In this document: positions 6,290 through 14,205 of the stretch, piece after piece
How the letters are laid out: each line of letters opens with the position of its first letter
Numbering within the stretch: position 1 is the first letter of the stretch
Source: Bacteroidota bacterium
Lineage (GTDB): Bacteria; Bacteroidota; Ignavibacteria; Tepidaquicellales; Tepidaquicellaceae
DNA: 14,347 nucleotides
NCBI GenBank assembly: GCA_023429265.1
Contig: JAEYVS010000255.1
Location: 1-14,347, forward strand
Reading direction: 5' to 3'
The notes under the pieces: generated by a model
Told to the model about the DNA's origin: nothing
Database searches by the model: none
The model's input: only the letters and a program-made list of their open reading frames with translations
Program-made: the position numbers and the translations under genes

Positions 6290-6958
6290 ATGAACATATT
6301 TTACAGGATATTTGTATTTATAATAATGACCGGGGTAATCCTGGCGGCATTCCTTGTGGACATTCCATATATGCCTGCATTGAAGGATACGGCGCGAGTA
6401 TTGTATTTTCACGTACCGATGTCGTGGATAGGATTTGTCGCATTTTTAATGGCGATGGTTTATTCCATTAAGTATCTCCGCACAAAGAACATTGATAATG
6501 ACATAAAAGCATCAGCGGCTGCGCAGATGGGATTCATATTCTGCATACTAGCTACATTGACGGGGGCAGTCTGGGCTAAATTCACCTGGGGTTCATTCTG
6601 GAACTGGGATCCGCGTCAGACCTCGATATTCATTCTATTATTGATATACGGAGCATATTTTGCTCTGAGGTCGTCGATAGACGTACCTGACAGAAAGGCA
6701 AGATTATCATCAGTTTACGCAATCATAGCTTTTGTGACGGTTCCGTTCTTTATGTTCATAATGCCGAGGATAGTGGAGTCCCTGCACCCGGACCCGATAA
6801 TTAATACGCAAGGAAAGGTGAATATGGACCCCGCGATGCTGAGCGTTTTTTTGACTTCAATTTTCGCCTTTATGCTGTTATTTTTCTGGATGTATAATGT
6901 AAAGGTCAGAGCTGAGAGGCTGCAATTCGCAAAATCAAATCAAGAGGTTTCCGGTTAA
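6290..6958 (+). CDS. ccmC: Cytochrome c biogenesis heme-handling protein CcmC
   Basis: 222 residues with six predicted membrane segments. CcmC is the inner-membrane protein that loads heme onto the chaperone CcmE in type I cytochrome c maturation. The diagnostic WWD motif WGSFWNWDPRQT is at residues 100-111, and the two axial His that hold heme beside it are visible as His41 (FHVPMSW) and His166 (SLHPDP). Length and topology fit CcmC rather than the larger WWD proteins CcmF or CcsA. The stop codon shares its last base with the ATG of the next gene (TAATG), implying tight coupling. CcmA and CcmB, which normally precede CcmC and drive release of heme-loaded CcmE, are not in the window. Confidence 0.93.
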   Translation: MNIFYRIFVFIIMTGVILAAFLVDIPYMPALKDTARVLYFHVPMSWIGFVAFLMAMVYSIKYLRTKNIDNDIKASAAAQMGFIFCILATLTGAVWAKFTWGSFWNWDPRQTSIFILLLIYGAYFALRSSIDVPDRKARLSSVYAIIAFVTVPFFMFIMPRIVESLHPDPIINTQGKVNMDPAMLSVFLTSIFAFMLLFFWMYNVKVRAERLQFAKSNQEVSG

Positions 6959-7095
6959 TGGACGCACTGTACGATTTTCTCGCTTTGAATGATGTTTACG
7001 TGGTATTAGCTGTTGTATTAATAATATGGATCGGGATATTCTGGTATCTTAACAGGATCGATTCAAAAGTAAAGAAACTTGAAAAGGGTGAATGA
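6958..7095 (+). CDS. ccmD: CcmD-like small membrane protein
   Basis: A 45-codon gene overlapping the ccmC stop by one base. The protein has a short N-terminus (MDALYDFLALNDVYVV), one membrane segment (about residues 13-31, LAVVLIIWIGIFWYL) and a charged cytoplasmic tail (RIDSKVKKLEKGE). Size, single span, basic coiled tail and position between ccmC and ccmE all match CcmD, which in type I systems stabilises the CcmC-CcmE complex and helps release holo-CcmE. Sequence conservation in CcmD is low, so the call leans on position and topology. Confidence 0.82.
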   Translation: MDALYDFLALNDVYVVLAVVLIIWIGIFWYLNRIDSKVKKLEKGE

Positions 7096-7129
7096 GTGTT
7101 AGAAATCATACACCATTGAAATCAAATTG

Positions 7130-7528
7130 ATGAAATCAAAAGTTAAAATAATAGTCGGAGTTTTAATCATCGCCGTATTTCTCGTTGTCGGCTGGATGTC
7201 CTTTATGGATTCAAAGATAGAGTATGTTGATTTTAAGGAAGCCGCGAACAGGGAAAGGACAGTAGAGGTAAAAGGCTACTGGGTAAAGGATAAGGAATCA
7301 AAATTCGATCCTTCTAACAATACATTTTCATTCTATATGGTAGATGATAACGGCACCGAATCCAGGGTAGTCCTCGACGGAGCAAAGCCGAATAATTTTG
7401 AAGTAGCTGAGGCGGTAGTCGCCAAAGGCAAAATGAAAGACGGGTACTTTCACGCTAAGGATGTTCTGACGAAATGCCCATCCAAATATGAAGCAGACGG
7501 CAACCACATGATGGAATCCGGATCTTAA
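7130..7528 (+). CDS. ccmE: Heme chaperone CcmE, Cys-type (CxxxY)
   Basis: 132 residues from the ATG at 7130; an in-frame TTG one codon upstream is the alternative. An N-terminal anchor (about 5-22) precedes an OB-fold periplasmic domain (about 43-112), with VEVKGYW, FYMVDDNGTESRVVLDG and the VVAKGKMKDGYFHAKDVLTK strand pair typical of CcmE. CcmE carries heme covalently from CcmC to the heme lyase CcmF. The usual heme-binding His of HxxxY is replaced here by Cys116 in CPSKY, with Tyr120 as the axial ligand. This Cys variant is known from some Desulfovibrio and archaeal systems that lack CcmG and CcmH, and neither appears here. It lies 34 bp after ccmD. Confidence 0.92.
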   Translation: MKSKVKIIVGVLIIAVFLVVGWMSFMDSKIEYVDFKEAANRERTVEVKGYWVKDKESKFDPSNNTFSFYMVDDNGTESRVVLDGAKPNNFEVAEAVVAKGKMKDGYFHAKDVLTKCPSKYEADGNHMMESGS

Positions 7529-7649
7529 TAGTATTTAGTTACCTTCTCTATCTGTGATTTTTGTCACCTCACAAATTTCCCAATAACACTTGAATTTTTT
7601 TTGTGATTGAATTAACTTTCAGTAATCACAAAAAGCCGGGGTTAGGCGG
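7529..7649 (+). promoter_or_regulatory. nrfHA control region with CRP/FNR-type operators
   Basis: Three symmetric elements lie in 121 bp: TGTGA-N6-TCAC at 7553-7567; TTTGT-N6-ACAAA at 7560-7575, overlapping the first; and a perfect 11-bp inverted repeat TTTTTGTGATT (7598-7608) / AATCACAAAAA (7624-7634), with a 15-nt spacer, ending 15 bp before nrfH. TGTGA/TCACA half-sites are the signature of CRP/FNR-superfamily regulators, including HcpR-type regulators of nitrite and nitrosative-stress genes in anaerobes. The last repeat could also be a hairpin in the mRNA leader. No promoter hexamers are clear. Confidence 0.55.
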
Positions 7650-8261
7650 ATGAAATTCCTGAAAAACCTTATTAACGCAGTACTTCCACCTCCGAGCTGG
7701 AGGATATACGTGATATTCCTCGTCGGGGTGCTCACCGGGTTAATGGTATTAATATTGCATATTTCCCGCGCAACCTCTTATATGTCCGATGACCCCGAAG
7801 CCTGCATAAATTGTCACGTAATGATACCTCAATACGCGAATTGGCAGAAGAGCAGTCATTTCATTCACGCTACCTGCAATGACTGTCACGTACCTCAAGA
7901 TAATATTTTCAACACATACAAATTCAAAGCGATGGACGGTCTGCGTCACTCTACGATGTTTACCTTCCGGCTGGAACCACAGGTAATAAAGATAAAGGAA
8001 GCCGGAATAAACGTAGTACAGGAGAACTGCATACGGTGTCATACTAATTCGATCCATAAAACAGATCTAATGAAGTTTAAAGAAGTGAGCTCGATGGATG
8101 ATAAAGAGGGTTTGTGCTGGACATGCCACCGGGAAGTTCCACACGGCAAGGTCAGAAGCCTCTCTTCCACTCCATTTGCCATAGTACCTGAGCTCGATCC
8201 CGTAATACCAAAATGGATCGAAGAATATTTAAAAAAAGATTCAGCAGAAAATAAAAAATAA
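7650..8261 (+). CDS. nrfH: Tetraheme quinol dehydrogenase NrfH of nitrite reductase
   Basis: 203 residues. NrfH takes electrons from menaquinol in the membrane and passes them to NrfA. It has an N-terminal anchor (about 19-38, IYVIFLVGVLTGLMVLILHI) followed by exactly four heme-binding sites: CINCH (52-56), CNDCH (76-80), CIRCH (127-131) and CWTCH (156-160). Met58 follows the first site as CINCHVM, the conserved position that ligates heme 1 in characterised NrfH. Spacing and length suit the NrfH/NapC/NirT family, and the nrfA gene six bases downstream decides between members. It probably starts its own transcript, given the operators just upstream. Confidence 0.95.
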   Translation: MKFLKNLINAVLPPPSWRIYVIFLVGVLTGLMVLILHISRATSYMSDDPEACINCHVMIPQYANWQKSSHFIHATCNDCHVPQDNIFNTYKFKAMDGLRHSTMFTFRLEPQVIKIKEAGINVVQENCIRCHTNSIHKTDLMKFKEVSSMDDKEGLCWTCHREVPHGKVRSLSSTPFAIVPELDPVIPKWIEEYLKKDSAENKK

Positions 8262-8267
8262 TCCGGT

Positions 8268-9740
8268 ATGAAAAATCTCACAGACCTGATTCAACGAAAG
8301 CCCTGGGTTGGCTGGGTGCTTTACATTGCAACGATAGTAGTGGTTTTCCTTGCAGGCTTATTCGGGAGCTCCATTGTGGAGCGGAGGCAGGAGACAAACC
8401 TGCTTTATCAGCAGACCAAACCCATTGCGGACTACGAACCCCGCAATGAAGTCTGGGGAGACAATTTTCCTCTGCAGTATGAATCGTATTTAAATACACT
8501 TGATACAAACTTCCGGAGCAAGTATAACGGTAACGCAAAAATAGATATGCTGGAGAGACATCCTTCGTATGTGATATTATGGGCGGGGTATGCATTTTCT
8601 CGTGACTATGACCAGGCAAGGGGACATTATTATGCGGTACAGGATATACGCAAGACGCTCAGAACGGATGTTCCTCAGCCGAGCACCTGCTGGACCTGCA
8701 AGAGCACGGATGTTCCCAGGGTAATGAATAAGCTGGGTGTGGCTGAATTTTATAAACGTCCCTGGAATGAGCTGGGTCACGAAGTTGTTAACCCGATAGG
8801 CTGCCAGGACTGTCACGATCCAAAAACAATGTCACTGAGAATAACCCGTCCGGCATTAGTCGAAGCAATGGAGAGAAGAGGCAAGGACATGGAAAAATTT
8901 TCTCACCAGGAAATGCGTTCTCTGGTCTGCGCGCAGTGCCACGTAGAATACTATTTTGACAAGAAAAATGACAATTATCTTGTATTCCCGTGGGATAAAG
9001 GGACGACGGTCGAAGAGATAGAGCAATATTATGACAGTATAGGACACGTAGACTGGGTGCACGGATTGAGTAAGACACCAATGTTGAAAGCGCAGCACCC
9101 TGATTATGAGATCTTTGAAATGGGGATACACTCCGAGAGGGGAGTGTCGTGCGCTGACTGTCATATGCCGTATACTACAAAAGGAGGTGTAAAGTTTACC
9201 GATCACCAGATACAGAGCCCGCTGAACAACATTGCAAACTCGTGCCAGGTATGCCACCGGGAAGACCAGCTCACATTATTAAAGAATGTCACCGACAGGC
9301 AGGATAAGGTGATGGAGCTCGCACGGAATTCCGAGAATACACTCATACTTGCCCATATCGAAGCCAAGACAGCCTGGGAGAGCGGAGCAACGGAAGAAGA
9401 AATGGAAGAGGTCTTGAAACTTCTGAGGCAGTCCCAGTGGAGATGGGATTTTGCAACTGCGGGACACGGAGCCAGTTTTCACGCACCGCTGGAGGTGGCA
9501 AGGATACTCGCCAATGCACTTCAGAAAGGTGAACAGGCGCGGATTCTTCTCGCAAGGATTTTGATGAAGTACAATGCTCCTTATCCCATAGCTATGCCCG
9601 ATGTATCGACCAAAGAAAAGGCTCAGGCTTATATTGGTTTGAAAATGGATGAGCTCAGGAGTAAAAAAGAAGAATTTATGAATAATGTTCTGCCTGAATG
9701 GGATAAAGATTCACCTAAGGGAACGGGAGACAATTATTAA
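8268..9740 (+). CDS. nrfA: Ammonia-forming pentaheme cytochrome c nitrite reductase NrfA
   Basis: 490 residues, normal for the family. It reduces nitrite to ammonium with six electrons outside the cytoplasmic membrane, the last step of dissimilatory nitrite ammonification. Heme sites in order are CWTCK (141-145, the lysine-ligated catalytic heme), CQDCH (179-183), CAQCH (221-225), CADCH (295-299) and CQVCH (326-330). Active-site residues are visible by pattern: Arg132 (TLRTD), Tyr228 (HVEYYF) and His277 (KAQHPDYE). Lys274 and Gln276, with Glu227, match the calcium site of classical NrfA rather than the calcium-free Arg type. A hydrophobic N-terminal segment (13-32) without an obvious cleavage site suggests a membrane anchor. 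It forms a complex with NrfH encoded directly upstream. Confidence 0.97.
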   Translation: MKNLTDLIQRKPWVGWVLYIATIVVVFLAGLFGSSIVERRQETNLLYQQTKPIADYEPRNEVWGDNFPLQYESYLNTLDTNFRSKYNGNAKIDMLERHPSYVILWAGYAFSRDYDQARGHYYAVQDIRKTLRTDVPQPSTCWTCKSTDVPRVMNKLGVAEFYKRPWNELGHEVVNPIGCQDCHDPKTMSLRITRPALVEAMERRGKDMEKFSHQEMRSLVCAQCHVEYYFDKKNDNYLVFPWDKGTTVEEIEQYYDSIGHVDWVHGLSKTPMLKAQHPDYEIFEMGIHSERGVSCADCHMPYTTKGGVKFTDHQIQSPLNNIANSCQVCHREDQLTLLKNVTDRQDKVMELARNSENTLILAHIEAKTAWESGATEEEMEEVLKLLRQSQWRWDFATAGHGASFHAPLEVARILANALQKGEQARILLARILMKYNAPYPIAMPDVSTKEKAQAYIGLKMDELRSKKEEFMNNVLPEWDKDSPKGTGDNY

Positions 9741-9841
9741 AGGTTACTGAGGATGAAGACGAATTTTTCCCGTTTTTATTCAATTCAAATAAGGTATTTT
9801 TACATTATATAGAAAATCAGGATAGATTTAATAGATTTTAA

Positions 9842-12115
9842 ATGATAGGTAAAATATTCATATACATAGCATTTGCGATGAGTTTTGCGTCAATGCTGGG
9901 ATTTTTTGCAGTTCATAAGGAAAAAGAAAAATATTTAAAGATATCCAGGCTTTTATTTCTTGGCGGTGTAGCATTTGTTATTGCGGCATCAGCCCTCCAG
10001 ATGTACAATATACTCACCCACCAATTTCAATATTCATACGTATGGCAGCAGAGCAACAGGGAGCTTGAGCTGGGGCTTTTAATGTCCACTTTTTATTCGG
10101 GACAGGAAGGAAGCTTTATGTTGTGGACCCTGATGACCGGTGTGATCGGAATTTTCCTTTTAAGGTACGTTTCCAAAGGTGACAGGCTTGAGCCGCAGGT
10201 AATGAGCGTATATGCACTTGTGATCGCATTCCTTACATTCATAATGATATTGAAGTCACCATTTAATTATGTATGGGAGACTTTTCCGGAGGTGCAGGCT
10301 GGATTCATTCCTCAGGACGGCAGGGGGCTTAACCCGCTGCTGCAGAATTTCTGGATGCAGATACATCCCCCGACATTGTTCGTTGGATTTTCGGCAATGG
10401 CAGTACCATTTTGTTTCGCGATAGCCACCCTGATGAAAAATAAATACGATGAGTGGATAAAGTTCTCGATGCCCTGGCTATTATTCGCGGGGGGGATCTT
10501 AGGTCTCGGAATAATGATGGGCGGATACTGGGCATACGGAGTGCTGGGCTGGGGCGGTTACTGGGCGTGGGACCCGGTTGAGAATTCATCGCTGATACCG
10601 TGGATAGTGATAGTTGCCGCGGTTCATACATTCCTTGCTCAGAAACGAACCGGCGGATATAAGAAAACAAATCTGATCCTTTGTATACTTGCGTATCTGC
10701 TTGTGCTGTATTCCACGTTCCTCACACGAAGCGGTGTGTTGGGAGACTCTTCGGTGCATTCTTTTGTAGATCCGGGCTGGATGGTTTACTGGTCGCTTGT
10801 GGCATTCATCAGCGTATTTTTGGTTATTTCGATACTCGCAATAGTATTCAGACTCAAGGAATTACGCAGCCTTTCTCCGGGTGAGAGCAATTTGCTTTCG
10901 AGAGAGTCTGCTTTATTCGTTGGAGCTCTGACATTATGCGCGGCGGCAATAGTTATTTTTGCGGGTACGAGCTGGCCGATATTGAAAGAGGGCACGATAG
11001 ACCAGGATTTTTACAATAGAATGAACCTGCCCATAGCCATACTCATTGCATTCATTAACGGGTTCAGTCTTCTATTAAAATGGAAGACGACTGACGAAAA
11101 ATATTTCTTCAGAGGACTGCTCTTTCCATTGTTGCTGGCTATCATAGTAACGATAGGTCTTGTGATCATTGGAGTGCAGGATTTCTTATTCGGGTTGTTT
11201 GCTCTTGCGTCGCTTTTTGCATTCTTTGTGAATGGTGAAATGCTGGTCAGCACTTTCATCCGCAAAAAACGTGTTAGCGGGGCATTTACCGCTCACGTGG
11301 GAATAGCGCTTTTATTCCTCGGTGTAATCGCGTCCGCCAGGTACAGTGAAGAGGTTAATCTCACACTTCCATTGAATCAGCCGGCTGAAGCATTCGGATA
11401 CAGGATGACGTATGTAGGCGCTACGGAGTATGAAGACCCCAATAATGAAACCGACACGAAGTATCATTTTAACATAATGCTTGAGCGGGATGGAAAACAA
11501 ATGCTGCTCAAGCCTATTATGTATTTCAGCCAGTTTAACGAAGGGGTGATAAAAAATCCCGACATAGCAAATTTTGTAACGAGGGATCTATACCTCTCTC
11601 CAATGGGCCTTGTCGAGCCGGAAATATTCGGCGCAGAAGATATATTTGAATTTAAGAAAGGCGAAACAAAAAAGATCGGCGGACTGGACGTCGAATTCAT
11701 TGACTTCGATTTTGGCGGCATTACGATGGGCGGCCAGGAAGTCCAGAGCGGAAACTTTACGGTCGGCGCGAAGATCAAGGTATCGGACGGAAAGTTTACA
11801 GAAACATTACTTCCAAAGATCAAATATACCGAAGGCAATCCCGAATTCCAGGTTGCCGGAATGTCCGGAAAAGAGCACATACGGTTTTATCTTGCTAAAA
11901 TGAATGTGACAAATCCGGGACAGGACGACGGAGCTACCGCGTCCATTGCAGTCGTAAACACGAACGAAAAGGATGACCCACAGGTTGGCACTGAATCCCT
12001 GGTCATTACTGCTTCAATTAAACCCTTCATAAATGTCCTTTGGGCAGGTACTGTTATAATGGTACTTGGCTTCTTTATTTCCATCATAAGACGCCGCAAA
12101 GAGCTAAAAATCTAA
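9842..12115 (+). CDS. ccmF: Cytochrome c heme lyase subunit CcmF
   Basis: 757 residues, about 100 longer than the E. coli protein, with many membrane spans. CcmF takes heme from CcmE and attaches it to apocytochrome CxxCH sites. The WWD motif WGGYWAWDPVENSS is at residues 237-250. All four expected heme-ligand His are found by pattern: His175 (QIHPPTLF), His262 (VHTFL), His306 (SSVHSF) and His485 (AHVGIA). The extra length is a large extracytoplasmic beta-rich region (about 503-720) before a last membrane span (731-749). It lies 101 bp after nrfA. NrfE, the CcmF paralogue for the CxxCK site of NrfA, is the alternative name, but with ccmC, D and E nearby and no second copy, CcmF is the safer call. 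No CcmH or CcmG partner is in the window. Confidence 0.92.
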   Translation: MIGKIFIYIAFAMSFASMLGFFAVHKEKEKYLKISRLLFLGGVAFVIAASALQMYNILTHQFQYSYVWQQSNRELELGLLMSTFYSGQEGSFMLWTLMTGVIGIFLLRYVSKGDRLEPQVMSVYALVIAFLTFIMILKSPFNYVWETFPEVQAGFIPQDGRGLNPLLQNFWMQIHPPTLFVGFSAMAVPFCFAIATLMKNKYDEWIKFSMPWLLFAGGILGLGIMMGGYWAYGVLGWGGYWAWDPVENSSLIPWIVIVAAVHTFLAQKRTGGYKKTNLILCILAYLLVLYSTFLTRSGVLGDSSVHSFVDPGWMVYWSLVAFISVFLVISILAIVFRLKELRSLSPGESNLLSRESALFVGALTLCAAAIVIFAGTSWPILKEGTIDQDFYNRMNLPIAILIAFINGFSLLLKWKTTDEKYFFRGLLFPLLLAIIVTIGLVIIGVQDFLFGLFALASLFAFFVNGEMLVSTFIRKKRVSGAFTAHVGIALLFLGVIASARYSEEVNLTLPLNQPAEAFGYRMTYVGATEYEDPNNETDTKYHFNIMLERDGKQMLLKPIMYFSQFNEGVIKNPDIANFVTRDLYLSPMGLVEPEIFGAEDIFEFKKGETKKIGGLDVEFIDFDFGGITMGGQEVQSGNFTVGAKIKVSDGKFTETLLPKIKYTEGNPEFQVAGMSGKEHIRFYLAKMNVTNPGQDDGATASIAVVNTNEKDDPQVGTESLVITASIKPFINVLWAGTVIMVLGFFISIIRRRKELKI

Positions 12116-12422
12116 GTAAAATTACGTCTTTTTTCAGAGCAAAATTTTTTTGTTTTTCTGCTTGTTTATATCGTATATTTTAAGTAAGTTGTTAGGTGTT
12201 CATTCTAACCTATTTATCTAAATAGTAGTTAGGAAAGTGAGTAAATACTCTAATTATTCACACTCACACTAATCTTCACTTATTTGGGAGTTTGCAAAAC
12301 AAAAGTTTGTACTCGTTCTTTTAATCTAGTAAAACCTCCCTTAAGTTATGCTTGGGTTTCCTCAGAAGTGGGGAAACCTTTTTTATTTTGTATTAATTAT
12401 AAAGTTATATATTTTAAATTAA
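12116..12422 (+). promoter_or_regulatory. Structured leader with alternative pairings before the Omp85 gene
   Basis: The 307-bp spacer contains nested inverted repeats that compete for partners. CTAAC (12205-12209) can pair with GTTAG at 12191-12195 or at 12228-12232; the latter stacks on CTATTT-ATCT-AAATAG (12210-12225). GAGT/GTGAGT (12237-12242) can pair with ACTC (12247-12250) or ACTCAC (12262-12267). GGGAG (12286-12290) complements CTCCC (12336-12340), which overlaps AAACC (12332-12336), itself complementary to the GGTTT arm of the terminator-like hairpin downstream. This arrangement fits an attenuator-type leader, but no known riboswitch class is recognised. A small open frame through it is not convincing as a gene. 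Confidence 0.35.
12355..12384 (+). terminator. Rho-independent terminator-like hairpin
   Basis: GGTTTCC (12355-12361) pairs with GGAAACC (12372-12378) across a 10-nt loop and is followed at once by six T (12379-12384). It is 240 bp after ccmF but only 38 bp before the ATG of the Omp85 gene, so it may end the cytochrome transcript or act as an attenuator for the downstream gene. Confidence 0.65.
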
Positions 12423-14189
12423 ATGAAGTACAGCATAACTTTCATAATAATGTTGTTTTTTGCCTGTTTTTGGGATATTTCCGCCCAGGCAAAGATTGAC
12501 GAAATATCCTTCCACGGCAACAGCCGGTTTAGCAAGTCTGAACTGACTAATTTCATGGTCACCCGGGAGGATCTCGACCTAAATCCCGCCCAGCTGGACC
12601 TGGATCTCATATCGATAAGACAAAGCTACAAGAAAAACGGCTACTTATTTGCTCAGATAGACAGTGCGCTGGTAAATTATACTTTAGATTCATCCTACGC
12701 CAGCATAGAAATTTACCTGGATGAAGGTGATCAGGTGGAGGTCGGTAGAATTGACTTAAGGGGGAACAACAGGTTTTCCACGTCGCTGCTGCTGGAATTA
12801 TTTGAGACAGAGCCCGGTGATGTACTTAATGAGGGAACACTCAATACGGACATTTCTGAACTGCTGGCATTTTATGAATCTAACGGGATGCCCTTTGCAA
12901 AAGCTTCCGTTACCGGAGTTTCCATTTATGATGAGGGTACCCGGAAGAAACTTGCTGTCGAAATAGACATAGATGAAAACTCCGAGATAATCATAGACGA
13001 AGTAAAGATCAGGGGCAATGAAATTACAAACAATGAAGTTATTACGAGGGAATTAAAGCTTCCCAAAGATAAAAAGATCACAAACCAGACATTAGACGAC
13101 ATCAAAGACAGGCTGGAAAAGCTTGATATATTCAGCGAAGTAAAGACTCCAAAGATCTATACAGTAAAAGGGGAGGAAAGGTCAGGATTATTAATAGAAG
13201 TGGTGGAGGGTAATACCAGCACCTTTGACGGCATAATAGGGTATGTTCCACCGCAGGAAGGAGAGGAGGACGGTTACTTTACGGGGCTGGTGAATCTTTC
13301 CTTCAGGAATCTATTCGGTACGGGCAGGAAGATAGACGCAAGATGGCAGCAGGAAGTCAGGGAGACACAGGAGCTTCAGTTTAAGTATTATGAGCCTTAT
13401 ATATTTAATTATCCGGTAAGCATCGGAGTTGGATTTTTGCAACGGATACAGGACAGTACTTATACGAGAAGAAACTTTGATCTGCGTGGAGATTACATTC
13501 TCTCTGAAAAATTCACGATATCAGGGCTGGTCGGCTACGACAGGGTGATACCTGCAGATGGAGAAAATAATGTTCTGATCATAGCAGACTCAAGGATATT
13601 TCTATCAGGTGTAGAGATATTATTTGATAACCGGGATGACGTATATTTCCCGACATCAGGTCAGCTGTACAGGACAACCTATACATACGGCGATAAGAAG
13701 ATATTTAATCCGGATGAACTCGGACCGCTGGGATACAAAGACAATTATTCGCTGCAAAGATATTCTTTGTCTTTGAATAATTATTTTTCCTTTTTCAAAA
13801 GAACTGCATTGGTAGTAAGAGTTTTCGGGGGTGAAGTCAGAGGTGACCGGCTGGAAGAATCAGACCTGTTCAGGCTTGGCGGTAATACGACTGTGCGGGG
13901 ATACCGGGAGGAGCAGTTCCTCGCATCCCGTCTGGCATACTCGAATGTGGAGATGAGGCTCGCTTTGACGAGACGTAATTATTTATTCGCGTTTTATGAT
14001 TTTGGTTACTTTGAGCGTCCGGCAGACGAGCTGAATAACTTCCCCGGACAGAATGAATTCATATACGGATACGGCGCAGGTATAACCATAGAAACGGCGC
14101 TGGGACAGATAGGGGTGAGCTATGCTCTTGGAAAGGGTGACGGGATCTTAGATGGTAAGATACACTTTGGATTGGTGAATAGCTTTTAG
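12423..14189 (+). CDS. Omp85/BamA-family outer membrane protein with three POTRA domains
   Basis: 588 residues with a signal peptide (1-22, ending SAQA). Three POTRA domains follow, at about 24-107, 108-190 and 191-265, each opening with an I-x-x-I/V-x-(F/L/I)-x-G-N strand (ISFHGNSRF, IDLRGNNRF, VKIRGNEIT). The rest is a membrane beta-barrel with alternating aromatic strands and a C-terminal Phe (HFGLVNSF), the usual barrel-assembly signal. LGGNTTVRGYRE (485-496) carries the conserved (V/I)RG(F/Y) of the Omp85 lid loop. Members insert or translocate outer-membrane and exported proteins. Three POTRAs, not the five of true BamA, resemble TamA-like or lineage-specific paralogues, so I give no symbol. 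Its link to the cytochrome genes is probably only adjacency. Confidence 0.9.
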   Translation: MKYSITFIIMLFFACFWDISAQAKIDEISFHGNSRFSKSELTNFMVTREDLDLNPAQLDLDLISIRQSYKKNGYLFAQIDSALVNYTLDSSYASIEIYLDEGDQVEVGRIDLRGNNRFSTSLLLELFETEPGDVLNEGTLNTDISELLAFYESNGMPFAKASVTGVSIYDEGTRKKLAVEIDIDENSEIIIDEVKIRGNEITNNEVITRELKLPKDKKITNQTLDDIKDRLEKLDIFSEVKTPKIYTVKGEERSGLLIEVVEGNTSTFDGIIGYVPPQEGEEDGYFTGLVNLSFRNLFGTGRKIDARWQQEVRETQELQFKYYEPYIFNYPVSIGVGFLQRIQDSTYTRRNFDLRGDYILSEKFTISGLVGYDRVIPADGENNVLIIADSRIFLSGVEILFDNRDDVYFPTSGQLYRTTYTYGDKKIFNPDELGPLGYKDNYSLQRYSLSLNNYFSFFKRTALVVRVFGGEVRGDRLEESDLFRLGGNTTVRGYREEQFLASRLAYSNVEMRLALTRRNYLFAFYDFGYFERPADELNNFPGQNEFIYGYGAGITIETALGQIGVSYALGKGDGILDGKIHFGLVNSF

Positions 14190-14205
14190 TACAATAAGTA
14201 TAGAT

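Noticed and set aside
7096..7129. Search for a missing ccmG/ccmH-type thioredoxin or other small gene between ccmD and ccmE
   Set aside because: Only 34 bp are available, and no CxxC thioredoxin or CcmH-type LRCxxC motif occurs in any reading frame I examined in the block.
8278..9555. Several minus-strand open frames opposite nrfA
   Set aside because: They are antisense to a full, motif-complete nrfA and show no signal peptide, family motif or sensible spacing.
10329..12099. Open frames in other frames and strands within ccmF
   Set aside because: They lie inside a complete ccmF and have Ser/Pro/Arg-rich composition typical of shadow frames.
12284..12499. 71-codon plus-strand open frame ahead of the Omp85 gene
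   Set aside because: It runs through the terminator-like hairpin and into the Omp85 gene in another frame, with composition unlike the neighbouring proteins.
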